The notes below the pieces were generated by a model, which was not told the origin of the DNA, did not search any database, and saw nothing but the letters and a program-made list of their open reading frames with translations. The position numbers and the translations under genes were made by a program. Source: JAILEN01 sp036723975 (GTDB lineage Bacteria; Bacillota; Clostridia; Lachnospirales; Lachnospiraceae). From it: a DNA stretch of 60,323 nt. Below are positions 16,980-25,847 of the stretch, piece by piece. How positions within the stretch are numbered: the first letter of the stretch is position 1; the number at the start of each line of letters is the position of its first letter. Location of the stretch: positions 1-60,323 of the forward strand of contig DAIMGJ010000015.1 of assembly GCA_036723975.1 (NCBI GenBank), read 5' to 3'.

Positions 16980-18488
16980 ATGAATCAACACTTGGAAAAA
17001 ATTAATGAAACAATGGAATTATTTGAAAAATATCGTCATGCTGTATGCGTTTTACAGTATGATTTGGAGACCATTTGCCCGAGAGAAGGAATGGCAGATC
17101 AGGGAGAAACCATCGCTTTTTTTTCAAATGAGAGTTTTAAACTCATAAAGGACGAAGAGTTCGAGGCACATGTAAATGCAGCTTATGAGGAAATGGATGA
17201 TACCTGGAATGAATTTGATCGTGCGCTTGTGAAGGAGTTGCGTAGCAGTATCTTAAAAAGTTCTAAGATTACACCGGAGATGAATTTGGAGTTTGCCCGT
17301 ATTATGCAAAAGGCCTTTGCTTCCTGGTCTCGCGCAAAAGAAGCATCTGATTTTAAGATGTTTGAAGAGGACTTAAAGGCCGTTGCCGAAAAGGACAGAA
17401 AAATAGCAGTCTTAAGGAGTGAGGTGCCGGAATTAAAACAGGACTGCCTCTACGATTATAAACTGGATGATTATGAAGAGGGCATTACCACAGCAGATTT
17501 GGATCGCATCTTTGGTGCCTGCAAGGAGCGTATGATTCCGCTGTTAAAAGAAATCACAGAAAGCAAAAAAGAGATCCGTACCGATTTCTTAAGCAGAAAA
17601 GTAATGGAAGAACAGCAGAAGGCTCTCGCATATAGAGTATTAAACTATATGGATTACGATTTAAACCGCGGTGCCATGACCACAAGCGAGCATCCGTTTA
17701 CCATGGAATTGAATCGCGATGATGTTCGAATCACCACACACTACTATGACGATGCTTTTGCATCTTCTTTGTATTCTGTGATTCATGAAGGCGGACACGG
17801 ACTATTCGAATTAAATGCACCACGTGAGAATTGGGAGCATCATGTGTCAAATAAGACCATGGGACAGCACGAAAGTGTTTCCCGTTTCTACGAAAACATC
17901 ATCGGACGTAGCCGTGCTTTTTGTGATGTGGTTTATGACATGGTGAAAGAATGTATGCCACAGGTAGTTGAGGATGTGACAAAAGATGAGTTCTTTGAAG
18001 CAATCAATACTGTAACACCAAGTTTGATTCGTACGGAAGCAGATGAGTTTACCTATACCTTCCATGTCATTATTCGTTATGAGATTGAAAAGGAGATTAT
18101 GAACAATAATCTTGATATTTCCGAGGTGCCTGCACTTTGGAAGAAGAAATACAAAGAGTATTTAGGTGTAGAGCCTGCAAATGACAAAGAGGGCTGCCTG
18201 CAGGATATGCATTGGTCCGACGGATTCGGATACTTCCCTGCATATGCTCTCGGAAATATGTACAATGCCATGTATTACAATCGCATGAAAGAGGAGTTAG
18301 ATGTCGAAAAAGAAATCCGTTCCGGAAGCCTTAAAAATATCAATGCGTGGATGAAAGAACACGTTTGGAGGAAGGCAGACCGTCAGACTCCGAAGGAATG
18401 GATTTTAGAGATTACCGGAAGAGAGCTTACTCCGAATGATTTCCTTGATTACATTGAGGCAAAATACAGAGGAATTTATAATCTTTAA
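16980..18488 (+). CDS. M32 family metallocarboxypeptidase
   Basis: The protein of about 502 residues matches the M32 (thermostable carboxypeptidase 1) family in length and in the zinc motif IHEGGHGLFE (His269, Glu270, His273 from this start). The conserved downstream IRTEADE and MHWSDGFGYFPAYALGN segments are also present. These enzymes remove C-terminal amino acids from peptides in the cytoplasm. I prefer the ATG at 16980 over 16971 because AAAGGA ends only two bases before 16971 but eleven before 16980. A damaged small gene follows after 36 bases. Confidence 0.92.
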   Translation: MNQHLEKINETMELFEKYRHAVCVLQYDLETICPREGMADQGETIAFFSNESFKLIKDEEFEAHVNAAYEEMDDTWNEFDRALVKELRSSILKSSKITPEMNLEFARIMQKAFASWSRAKEASDFKMFEEDLKAVAEKDRKIAVLRSEVPELKQDCLYDYKLDDYEEGITTADLDRIFGACKERMIPLLKEITESKKEIRTDFLSRKVMEEQQKALAYRVLNYMDYDLNRGAMTTSEHPFTMELNRDDVRITTHYYDDAFASSLYSVIHEGGHGLFELNAPRENWEHHVSNKTMGQHESVSRFYENIIGRSRAFCDVVYDMVKECMPQVVEDVTKDEFFEAINTVTPSLIRTEADEFTYTFHVIIRYEIEKEIMNNNLDISEVPALWKKKYKEYLGVEPANDKEGCLQDMHWSDGFGYFPAYALGNMYNAMYYNRMKEELDVEKEIRSGSLKNINAWMKEHVWRKADRQTPKEWILEITGRELTPNDFLDYIEAKYRGIYNL

Positions 18489-18524
18489 GAGTCACAGCCG
18501 TTTTAAAGAGGAAATATAGGAAAT

Positions 18525-18637
18525 ATGAAAAGAATAATTGCGCTGCTTTTGACCGGTATGCAAGAGCACACATTGCCATCTGGGCAATTATGATTGGGTT
18601 TTTTATTATGGCACTTATTGGAAACAGTGGCCGATAA
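18525..18637 (+). pseudogene. Small membrane protein gene with a one-base frameshift
   Basis: After a ribosome site (AGGAAAT) the ATG at 18525 opens a frame of only 22 codons. Adding one A to the run after the ATG (AAAA to AAAAA) would give a 37-residue protein starting MKKNNCAAFDRYARAHIAIW, with a membrane segment AIMIGFFIMALIG and a stop at 18635. The predicted product is sensible and the intergenic gap is otherwise unexplained. This may be a real inactivation, slippage in a homopolymer, or a sequencing error; the sequence alone cannot decide. Confidence 0.5.
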
Positions 18638-18646
18638 GGGACAGCG

Positions 18647-19255
18647 ATGCAAGAATTTGAAAAACATGATTATATAAGCAAAACAAATAAATCCAATTTG
18701 GAATTTTTCTTTATTGGAATCGGCGTATTTTTTCTGGTGTTTATCGTTGCCTTTCTAGGATACTTTGGATACAGAAAGCTAAAAATCGAAGCTGCAAAAG
18801 AACAGGACGAAGTAAAGGAAATAACCGAGTACGACTATTTGTACGGAAAATCCGAAGATGATATGAAAGATTCGGTTTTTCATGAAGATACCGTCTATTC
18901 GGACTGGGAGGGCATGCCCCCGGAAAAGATAAAGGAGTCCTATAAAACAGAGGGAGATGTTTGCGTGTTTTATCTTGACGATAAGACGGGATATCGTTTG
19001 TTTGTAACGGATGCGGCATGCGGAAGCAGGTTTTACGATTTTGAAAAGACAACGGATGGAGGCTATCGTTGGCAGGTAATAAATGAGGATCCTTTTGACG
19101 GACAAACCGGAGTCGCTAGGGAAATGAACTTTCAAAATGAGAATGAGGGAACCATTACCCTACAGTCTCCCGGGGACGGGGATTCCTGGAGAATTACGAT
19201 GATGACGAAAGACGGTGGACGTACGTTTCAGTTAGAAGAGGAAGAAAAATTTTAA
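18647..19255 (+). CDS. Membrane-anchored protein of unknown function
   Basis: This 202-residue protein has a polar start, one membrane segment at about residues 20-43 and a basic stop-transfer stretch (YRKLKIEAAK). The rest is acidic and probably extracytoplasmic, with many Asp/Glu/Tyr residues and beta-strand-like segments (GTITLQSPGDGDSWRITMM). I do not recognise a family. Its stop codon directly abuts the start of the Nudix gene, so the two are coupled. Confidence 0.65.
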   Translation: MQEFEKHDYISKTNKSNLEFFFIGIGVFFLVFIVAFLGYFGYRKLKIEAAKEQDEVKEITEYDYLYGKSEDDMKDSVFHEDTVYSDWEGMPPEKIKESYKTEGDVCVFYLDDKTGYRLFVTDAACGSRFYDFEKTTDGGYRWQVINEDPFDGQTGVAREMNFQNENEGTITLQSPGDGDSWRITMMTKDGGRTFQLEEEEKF

Positions 19256-19843
19256 ATGAGTAATATAGAAAACTTAGAGTGGGAAGAAGTCAGCTGTGAA
19301 CACGTCATTCAGGATGAGTGGATTGATTTTCGAAAATCAAAATATCGATTTCCCGATGGAAGAACTTTTGAACCGTACTACAGTTATAGCCGTAGAAATT
19401 ATGTAGTAATAGTAGCATCTGATGAAGACGGAAATTATTTGTGCGTACGTCAGTTTCGCCAAGGTATTAAAGAAGTGACGACAGAGTTTCCTGCAGGGGG
19501 AATTGAACGCAAAGACGGAAAAGAATACGGGACGCTTTCGGATACCTCTTCGGAAGAAGCCCTTTCCGCAGCAAAAAGAGAACTGTTAGAGGAAACCGGT
19601 TATGAATCCGATGATTGGAAGTTTTTGCTGGCGGTTCCGTCCAATGCGACCATGGCGGATAATTACGGATATTTATTTGTGGCAAAAAACTGCAAAAAGG
19701 TTTCCGGACAATCCTTGGATGAAACGGAGTATTTGAACGTTTATAAATTCTCTTCCGATGAAATTGAAAATATGATTTCAGAAGGAAAATTCCAACAGGC
19801 AATGCATATTACGGCATGGCTATTGGCGCAGAGAGAAAACTAG
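19256..19843 (+). CDS. Nudix hydrolase, ADP-ribose pyrophosphatase-like
   Basis: The 195-residue protein contains a Nudix core, AAKRELLEETGYE (about residues 102-114), preceded by EFPAGGIE; an insertion of about 17 residues separates the Gly pair from the REL part of the box. N-terminal strand WIDFRKSKYRFPDGR and the EFPAG motif are typical of ADP-sugar pyrophosphatases of the NudF type. The likely reaction is cleavage of ADP-ribose to AMP and ribose-5-phosphate. It starts right after the upstream stop codon. Confidence 0.85.
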   Translation: MSNIENLEWEEVSCEHVIQDEWIDFRKSKYRFPDGRTFEPYYSYSRRNYVVIVASDEDGNYLCVRQFRQGIKEVTTEFPAGGIERKDGKEYGTLSDTSSEEALSAAKRELLEETGYESDDWKFLLAVPSNATMADNYGYLFVAKNCKKVSGQSLDETEYLNVYKFSSDEIENMISEGKFQQAMHITAWLLAQREN

Positions 19844-19863
19844 TAATATTTATAAAAACGTAG

Positions 19864-19891
19864 TATAATCAAAGTAGGAAATTCCTACTTT
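19864..19891 (+). promoter_or_regulatory. Promoter -10 and palindromic operator of the AbrB-PIN module
   Basis: TATAAT at 19864-19869 is followed one base later by a perfect inverted repeat, AAAGTAGGAA and TTCCTACTTT with one central base (19871-19891). It covers the expected transcription start, the usual place for autorepression by an AbrB-type antitoxin. Confidence 0.65.
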
Positions 19892-19912
19892 CCAACTTTT
19901 AGGAGGTGTACT

Positions 19913-20182
19913 ATGTCAGCTGTAAGCTTTACTAATGATGCAAAGGTAATGTCAAAAGGTCAAGTAACAATTCCCAAGGATGTTCGATCTGTTTTAGGAA
20001 TTGACACGGGGGATCGTGTGACTTTTATTGTAGAAGGAAATAGCGTTCGCGTTGTCAATTCTGCTGCGTATGCTTTAATGAAGTTTCAACAGCAAATGAA
20101 TGGAGAAGCAAAAAAAGCAGATTTATTCTCTGAAGATGATATTGCAGAATGGATTACTTCATCTCGTCGTAAGGAGAATTAA
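19913..20182 (+). CDS. AbrB/MazE-like antitoxin
   Basis: The 89-residue protein has a swapped-hairpin AbrB domain at residues 10-50, with the family motif SKGQVTIPKDVRSVLGI(D)TGDRV. The acidic C-terminus (DLFSEDDIAEWITSS) would bind and block the toxin. Its stop is three bases before the PIN-domain toxin gene, so the two form a toxin-antitoxin operon. A strong AGGAGG precedes the start. The palindrome at 19871-19891 is the likely self-regulatory site. Confidence 0.88.
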   Translation: MSAVSFTNDAKVMSKGQVTIPKDVRSVLGIDTGDRVTFIVEGNSVRVVNSAAYALMKFQQQMNGEAKKADLFSEDDIAEWITSSRRKEN

Positions 20183-20185
20183 TAC

Positions 20186-20590
20186 ATGCGCGTGATGATT
20201 GATACTAACATTTTTATATCTGCAATTCTATTTCCAAAGGGACAGGCAGCAGCGGCGCTTAATAAAGCGTTGGTTTCACCATATCAGCCTGTAACATGTA
20301 GTTATGTGGTTGATGAGTTGAAAAGAAAATTTTGCGAGAAATTCCCTAATAAAATGACGGAACTGAATGAGTTTCTTGAGACTTCTAGTTCTGTAATTAA
20401 AGTTGTGGACACACCTCATTCTTTAGTGAAAACGGAAGCTTTGATTCGAGATAAGAAGGATCGACCTATTTTGAGAGCGGCGCTTAATGCAGGTGCAGAT
20501 TTGTTTTTGACCGGCGATAAAGATTTTTTGGAATCGGCTATAATAGATCCGAGAATCATAAGTGTTTCGGAATTCCTTGCGGATTATTAA
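20186..20590 (+). CDS. PIN-domain toxin
   Basis: This 134-residue protein is a PIN-domain nuclease: MIDTNIFISAILFP at the N-terminus (Asp6), an acidic residue in VVDELKRKF, KKDRPILRAA and the final TGDKDF (conserved acidic residues of the metal site). It belongs to the COG1569-like group of putative toxins, which are expected to cut RNA. The partner AbrB-like antitoxin gene lies three bases upstream. A terminator follows at 20664-20705. Confidence 0.87.
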   Translation: MRVMIDTNIFISAILFPKGQAAAALNKALVSPYQPVTCSYVVDELKRKFCEKFPNKMTELNEFLETSSSVIKVVDTPHSLVKTEALIRDKKDRPILRAALNAGADLFLTGDKDFLESAIIDPRIISVSEFLADY

Positions 20591-20663
20591 TTATAAAGCT
20601 ACAATTCTTGCATAAGGAAGTCGGAAGGTGAGTGCGTGTCACCCAACCCGGCGAATAGTAGTC

Positions 20664-20708
20664 AAAAATAGCCGTCCACTCGTCAAGGTTAGGATGGCTA
20701 TTTTTAAT
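20664..20708 (+). terminator. Terminator after the AbrB-PIN operon
   Basis: Arms AAAAATAGCCGTCC (20664-20677) and GGATGGCTATTTTT (20692-20705) pair with one wobble over a 14-base loop. The symmetric A/T tails suggest it could work in both directions. Confidence 0.75.
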
Positions 20709-20726
20709 ATTGGAAAGGTTAATAAG

Positions 20727-20954
20727 ATGTCATATTTAATTAAAGATACCACAAAAGAAGAACGCGAAAAAATCGTGCGAGATTCCTTGGGAAATATTGA
20801 AGCAAACTGCGATGGATGCATGTCCGGACTTGCTGAAATGTATCAGGATTATATCGATGGAAAGAAAGAACTTCGTGATATCAATATGGAGTTTAATGCC
20901 AGGTATGTAAAAGCGGATAACGATGATGAGTATCGCATGAGTTGTGGAATGTAA
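20727..20954 (+). CDS. Small conserved protein of unknown function
   Basis: From the ATG at 20727 (AAAGG upstream) this encodes 75 residues: MSYLIKDTTKEEREKIV, then CDGC at about residues 28-31, then DYIDGKKELRDIN. The close cysteine pair could bind metal. A longer frame from 20628 would run through the terminator and lacks a ribosome site, so I reject it. I do not recognise a named function. The gene ends three bases before the TrmH-type methyltransferase. Confidence 0.7.
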   Translation: MSYLIKDTTKEEREKIVRDSLGNIEANCDGCMSGLAEMYQDYIDGKKELRDINMEFNARYVKADNDDEYRMSCGM

Positions 20955-20957
20955 GAT

Positions 20958-21746
20958 ATGAATGTAAAAAGAGTTACAAGTCTCGATTCAGAGGAATTAT
21001 CTGTTTATCTTGGACTGAATGAAAAACAGTTAAAGAGATTTTACGAGCCACAGATTGGCCTTTTTATTTGTGAAAGTGAAAAGGTCATTCGTCGTGCGTT
21101 AAAAGCAGGTTATGTGGCAGAATCCTATTTTGTGGAAGAAGAAAAATTGGATGCGGTAAAGAGTTTCTGTGACGAGGATGATACGATTTACTGTGCACCC
21201 TATTCTGTGATGAAGGAGATTACGGGGTATTCTTTGACCGGTGGGATTTTAGCGGCGATGAAAAGGAAACCGCTACCGGAATTGAACGATGTATTAGAAT
21301 CAAACCGCAAAATGGTTCTCCTTGATGACGTGGAGAACCCTACGAATGTGGGCGCTATATTCCGTTCAGCGGCAGCACTTGGCGCGGATGCTGTACTTCT
21401 TACGGAAGGATGTGCAGATCCTCTATATCGCAGAGCTGCCAGAGTAAGTATGGGAACCGTGTTTCAAGTAGACTGGTCCTTTATCAAAAAGGAGCAGGTG
21501 AAGGAAATACAGAATGCAGGATTTACATTGATGGCCCTTTCTTTATCAGATGATGCGGAAGAGTTAAACAAGTTATCTGATGTTGGAGAAAAGCGAGTGG
21601 TGATTCTCGGAAATGAAGACCATGGAATATCAAAAGAAATCTTGGATATCTGCGATAAAAACATTATCATTCCTATGAAGCAGGAAGTAGATTCTTTAAA
21701 TGTGGCAGCTGCCAGCGCAGTAGCCTTTTGGGAGATTTTTAAATAA
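20958..21746 (+). CDS. TrmH/SpoU family RNA 2'-O-methyltransferase
   Basis: The 262-residue protein shows the three SpoU motifs: NPTNVGAIFRSAAALG (about residues 125-140), VILGNEDHGIS (about 214-224) and IIPMKQEVDSLNVAAASAVAFWE near the end; these form the knotted SAM-binding core. The N-terminal part is a substrate-binding extension. Such enzymes methylate ribose in tRNA or rRNA. The exact target is unknown. It follows a small gene by three bases. Confidence 0.88.
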   Translation: MNVKRVTSLDSEELSVYLGLNEKQLKRFYEPQIGLFICESEKVIRRALKAGYVAESYFVEEEKLDAVKSFCDEDDTIYCAPYSVMKEITGYSLTGGILAAMKRKPLPELNDVLESNRKMVLLDDVENPTNVGAIFRSAAALGADAVLLTEGCADPLYRRAARVSMGTVFQVDWSFIKKEQVKEIQNAGFTLMALSLSDDAEELNKLSDVGEKRVVILGNEDHGISKEILDICDKNIIIPMKQEVDSLNVAAASAVAFWEIFK

Positions 21747-21948
21747 GCAGCGTTGCTTTTGGTACTTGGCTGTGATATTCTGATGAAAGAAAAATAGGAA
21801 GAGCGCTTGGCGTTTAGGTGAAGGAATGTATCATAGATAGTTTGGCTTAAGTGAACACGGTTTTTGAAGCTGCTACAGGCAGCTATTTTGTGTACGCTTA
21901 AACTAGATTATCATGCATTTGCCTTAAACTCTTATGGTATAGATGTAT

Positions 21949-21987
21949 GAGTCTGTTTTGCGTACGCAGAACAGACTTTTTTATTAC
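21949..21987 (+). terminator. Leader hairpin/terminator before the ABC-F gene (possible attenuator)
   Basis: AGTCTGTTTTGCG pairs with CGCAGAACAGACT (one wobble) and is followed by six T residues, ending only about 22 bases before the ABC-F start codon. Short frames precede or overlap it: a 4-codon frame at 21913, a 2-codon frame at 21934, and a 24-codon frame from 21943 that runs through the hairpin to a stop at 22015-22017, inside the ABC-F gene. This arrangement resembles leaders of antibiotic-induced ABC-F genes. The rest of the 258-base gap shows nothing I can name. Confidence 0.6.
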
Positions 21988-22004
21988 AACATGGAGGACT
22001 ATAA

Positions 22005-23555
22005 ATGTTACAGGTAAAGGATTTAACCATAACCCATCGTAAAGATTTGCGGATTATTCTTGATAAATTCAATATGGTATTAAACGCGGGAGATAAAGCG
22101 GTAATTATTGGCGAGGAAGGCAACGGAAAAAGTACTCTTTTAAAGTGGATTTATCAATCGGAACTTGTAGATGCGTACGCTGAATGCGAAGGAACAAAAA
22201 GTTTCGGAGGAGAAATCTTAGGTTATTTACCTCAGGAACTACCGGAGATAGATAAGTCAAAAACGTTATATGAGTTTTTTGCCGAATCACAACGATTTTT
22301 CGATAAGAATCCGAAGCAACTATCGGAAATGGCTTCCAGATTTCAGGTACCAATGGACTTTTTTTACAGTGAACAGATGATGGGAAGTTTATCAGGTGGT
22401 GAGAAAGTAAAAGCACAACTGATGAGAATATTATTGGATGAACCGACTGTGCTTTTGTTGGATGAACCATCGAATGATATTGATATCAGTACTTTGGAAC
22501 TCTTGGAAAAACTGATCCTCGATTGGAAACAAATTGTGCTTTTTATTTCCCATGATGAAACATTGATAGAGAATACTGCCAATGTCATTGTTCATATAGA
22601 GCAAATCATGAGAAAAACCCAAAGTCGTTACACGATTGTAAAAGATAATTACAGAAACTATCTAAAAAGAAGAGAAGATGCGTTTCAAACACAGGAGAGA
22701 CACGCCTTAAACGATCGTAGGGAAAAGAAACTTCGAGATGAAAAATACAAAAGAATTCTCCAAAGTGTAAATCATGCCCAGAAGACCATTAACGGAGCCG
22801 GAAAAGACTTAGGTGATAAGATGCAGGCTGCTAGAAATCTCAAAGATAAGATGCATACCGTTAAGTCAATGGGGAAAAGATTTGAAAAAGCAGATGAAGA
22901 TATGACGGATATGCCGCAACGAGAGGAAGCAATTTTTTTTAAACTTGGATCAAAGGATTCTGAGATGCCTTTTGGGAAAACAGTACTTGATTACGATTTG
23001 AAAGAATTAAAAACATCGGATGATTCAAGGATTCTGGCGAAAAATATTCACTTGAACGTGCGAGGCCCGGAAAAAGTATGTATTGTCGGAACCAATGGAG
23101 TAGGTAAGACTACGCTCTTAAAGCTTATTGCGGAAGAACTTCTGTCACGGAGAGATTTGAAAGCGCAGTATATGCCCCAGAATTACGAGGAATTGTTGGA
23201 CTTGGATATTACACCGGTGGAGTTTTTAGATGATACGGGAGATAAGGAGATACATACTCGTATTCGTACATATCTTGGTTCTTTAAAATATACCGCTGAC
23301 GAAATGGATCATCCGATACGGGAATTGTCCGGTGGACAAAAGGCAAAGGTGTTATTACTTAAAATGAGTCTTTCGGATGCAAATGTTTTGATTTTGGACG
23401 AGCCAACAAGAAACTTTTCTCCTTTGTCTGGTCCGGTGATTCGAAAGATGATTGCATCATTTCCGGGAGCCGTAATCAGCGTGTCGCATGATAGAAAATA
23501 TATTGAGGAAGTATGTACGAAGATATATACTTTAACAGATGAAGGGTTAAAATAA
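22005..23555 (+). CDS. ABC-F family ATPase, possible ribosome protection protein
   Basis: The 516-residue soluble protein has two ATPase domains: Walker A GEEGNGKST with LSGGEKVKAQL and LLLDEPS, then Walker A GTNGVGKTT with LSGGQKAKVLLLKM and LILDEPT. A basic, helical interdomain linker (about 205-310) would reach into the ribosome. There are no membrane segments, which excludes a transporter. ABC-F proteins act on the ribosome; several protect it from antibiotics. The upstream attenuator-like leader favours an inducible protection role but does not prove it. The second domain continues NFSPLSGPVIRKMI, as in Lsa/related members. ATGGAGGAC precedes the start. Confidence 0.87.
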   Translation: MLQVKDLTITHRKDLRIILDKFNMVLNAGDKAVIIGEEGNGKSTLLKWIYQSELVDAYAECEGTKSFGGEILGYLPQELPEIDKSKTLYEFFAESQRFFDKNPKQLSEMASRFQVPMDFFYSEQMMGSLSGGEKVKAQLMRILLDEPTVLLLDEPSNDIDISTLELLEKLILDWKQIVLFISHDETLIENTANVIVHIEQIMRKTQSRYTIVKDNYRNYLKRREDAFQTQERHALNDRREKKLRDEKYKRILQSVNHAQKTINGAGKDLGDKMQAARNLKDKMHTVKSMGKRFEKADEDMTDMPQREEAIFFKLGSKDSEMPFGKTVLDYDLKELKTSDDSRILAKNIHLNVRGPEKVCIVGTNGVGKTTLLKLIAEELLSRRDLKAQYMPQNYEELLDLDITPVEFLDDTGDKEIHTRIRTYLGSLKYTADEMDHPIRELSGGQKAKVLLLKMSLSDANVLILDEPTRNFSPLSGPVIRKMIASFPGAVISVSHDRKYIEEVCTKIYTLTDEGLK

Positions 23556-23570
23556 TACGGGGTATATTCC

Positions 23571-24431
23571 ATGGCTACGTGCAACGTTTGTTACAGACAT
23601 TGTAAAATAGAAGAAGGCGCATATGGGTTTTGTAAGGTAAGAACCTGTAAGGACGGAAAGGTTATTCCGGAAAATTACGGGATGCTTACGTCCATCGCTC
23701 TAGACCCCATTGAAAAAAAGCCGCTGAATCGGTTTTATCCGGGAAGCAGGATTCTCTCCGTGGGAAGTTATGGCTGTAATCTGCGCTGTCCCTTTTGCCA
23801 GAACTATGAGATTTCCTGGTCAAAGGAAGCGGATGCTGTTGCAAAGCAGGCGGAGTATGTGTCACCGGAAGATTTGACGAATACTGCCGAGTATTATAAA
23901 AAAGACGGAAACATCGGCGTAGCATTTACCTATAATGAGCCGCTGGTTTCCTATGAATACGTGCGGGATACCGCAAAGTTGGTATCGGAGAAAGGCATGA
24001 AAAATGTTCTGGTTACAAACGGTATGGCGGATATGTCGGTGTTACATGAAATCGCACCCTACATCGATGCCATGAACATTGATTTAAAGGGATTTACGGA
24101 TGCCTATTATCGCGATGTATTAAAAGGTGACCGAAAGATGGTAATGGACTTTATTGCTGAGGCGGTAAAGCATTGTTATGTGGAGATTACAACGCTGATT
24201 ATTCCGGGAGAAAATGACAGTGATGAAGAAATTCGTGAATTAAGTCGTTGGATCAGTGAGCTTACGGATGCAAACGGAAAGCAAATCGGAAAAGATATCC
24301 CGCTTCATTTATCCCGCTTTTTTCCACGATTCCAAATGACGGATCGTGATGCCACAAACGTGGAAACGATTTATCATTTGCGAGATGTGGCCATGGAAAT
24401 TTTAACTTATGTATATACAGGAAATTGCTAA
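23571..24431 (+). CDS. amrS: AmmeMemoRadiSam system radical SAM enzyme
   Basis: This 286-residue radical SAM protein has the cluster motif CNLRCPFC with Cys69, Cys73 and Cys76. An extra Cys-rich N-terminus (Cys4, 7, 11, 21, 26) may bind metal. The GSYGCNLRCPFCQNYEIS and FTYNEP segments match the AmmeMemoRadiSam radical SAM family (formerly annotated as pyruvate formate-lyase activating). The reaction is not established. It is directly followed by a fused LigB/Memo-AMMECR1 protein, which confirms the system. Confidence 0.9.
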   Translation: MATCNVCYRHCKIEEGAYGFCKVRTCKDGKVIPENYGMLTSIALDPIEKKPLNRFYPGSRILSVGSYGCNLRCPFCQNYEISWSKEADAVAKQAEYVSPEDLTNTAEYYKKDGNIGVAFTYNEPLVSYEYVRDTAKLVSEKGMKNVLVTNGMADMSVLHEIAPYIDAMNIDLKGFTDAYYRDVLKGDRKMVMDFIAEAVKHCYVEITTLIIPGENDSDEEIRELSRWISELTDANGKQIGKDIPLHLSRFFPRFQMTDRDATNVETIYHLRDVAMEILTYVYTGNC

Positions 24432-24446
24432 AGGGGAAGGAAAACT

Positions 24447-25832
24447 ATGAGTATTGAAGCTGCCTTTATGGTACCGCATCCACCTATGATTGTTCCGGAA
24501 ATCGGACAGGGTGGAGAAAAACAAATTGAAGAAACCATTCGTGCCTATGAGGCGGTGGCGGATGAAATTGTGGACATTGCTCCGGAGACGATTATCATTA
24601 CAAGCCCTCATAGCATTATGTATTTCGATTATTTTCATATTTCTCCGGGAAGCGGTGCAAAGGGAAACTTCGGACAGTTCCGTGCTTCTTCTGTCAAATT
24701 TGAAGAAACTTATGACAAAGAACTGCGGGATAAGATCTGTGAACTTGCTGATGAAGAGGGTTTCCCTGCAGGTATTCTTGGAGAACGAAGCGCGGAGTTA
24801 GATCATGGAACCATGGTTCCTTTGTGGTTTATTCGAAAGAAGTATACCGGTGGAAAGATCATTCGTATTGGTTTATCCGGACTGGGACTTATGGATCATT
24901 ATCGTCTTGGTGAAATGATTCAAAAAGCGGTGGAAGAAACCGGACGAAAGACAGTTTTTGTGGCAAGTGGAGACTTATCCCATAAGCTTCAGGAATACGG
25001 ACCATACGGCTTCGCACCCGAGGGACCGGAGTATGACAAGCGTATTATGGATGTGGCGGAGCACGCAGCTTTTGGTGAGATGTTTTCTTTTGATGAAAAT
25101 TTTTGTGAAAGGGCAGCAGAATGCGGTCATAAATCCTTTGTGATTATGGCCGGTGCACTGGATGGCTATGATGTAAAAGCAAAGGTATATTCTCATCAGG
25201 ATGTGACCGGAGTAGGATACGGAATCGCATCCTTTTATCCGGAAAAAGAAAACGAGAATCGAAGATTTCGCATCGCTTATGAACACGAATTAAAAGAAAA
25301 GATGAAAGGCTTGGCAGAAAACGCAGATGCCTATGTAAATCTGGCGAGACAGACCATAGAAAGCTATATCTTAAGCAGAAAGGCTTTGGAGTTTCCAAAG
25401 AATCTGCCGGCGGAGATGTTCCATCAAAGAGCCGGTGTGTTTGTATCCATCCATAAAGAAGGACGCCTCCGCGGATGTATCGGAACTTTCCTTCCTACCA
25501 CAGAGTGTGTGGCGGGAGAGATTATTCAAAACGCCATCAGTGCTTCTACAAAGGATCCGCGGTTTTCACCTATTACAGCGGAGGAACTGCCGTTTTTGGA
25601 GATTAACGTGGATGTATTAACGACACCGGAGGAGATAGCATCCCCTGCGGAATTGGATGCAAAGCGTTATGGTGTCATCGTATCAAGCGGAGCGAAACGA
25701 GGTCTTTTATTACCGGATTTAGAGGGCGTGGATACCGTAGAAGAGCAGCTTGAAATCGCAAGACAAAAGGGCGGAATCCGTGAGGATGAAGAAGTAAAAC
25801 TAGAGCGATTTGAAGTCGTACGACACAAATAG
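24447..25832 (+). CDS. Fused LigB/Memo-like and AMMECR1-domain protein
   Basis: Residues 1-270 form a class III extradiol dioxygenase-like (LigB/Memo) domain with VPHPPMIVPEIG, TSPHS, LDHG and SGDLSH, all potential metal ligands. Residues 290-460 form an AMMECR1 domain with the signature GRLRGCIGTF and STKDPRFSPI. So the A and B components of the AmmeMemoRadiSam system are one polypeptide here. Function is unknown; co-occurrence suggests that the radical SAM enzyme and this protein modify a common substrate. AAGGGGAAGG precedes the start. Confidence 0.9.
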   Translation: MSIEAAFMVPHPPMIVPEIGQGGEKQIEETIRAYEAVADEIVDIAPETIIITSPHSIMYFDYFHISPGSGAKGNFGQFRASSVKFEETYDKELRDKICELADEEGFPAGILGERSAELDHGTMVPLWFIRKKYTGGKIIRIGLSGLGLMDHYRLGEMIQKAVEETGRKTVFVASGDLSHKLQEYGPYGFAPEGPEYDKRIMDVAEHAAFGEMFSFDENFCERAAECGHKSFVIMAGALDGYDVKAKVYSHQDVTGVGYGIASFYPEKENENRRFRIAYEHELKEKMKGLAENADAYVNLARQTIESYILSRKALEFPKNLPAEMFHQRAGVFVSIHKEGRLRGCIGTFLPTTECVAGEIIQNAISASTKDPRFSPITAEELPFLEINVDVLTTPEEIASPAELDAKRYGVIVSSGAKRGLLLPDLEGVDTVEEQLEIARQKGGIREDEEVKLERFEVVRHK

Positions 25833-25847
25833 AAAGAGAGAATTTTC

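Noticed and set aside
20628..20726. N-terminal extension of the small protein at 20727
   Set aside because: It would translate through a terminator and has no ribosome site; the ATG at 20727 has one.
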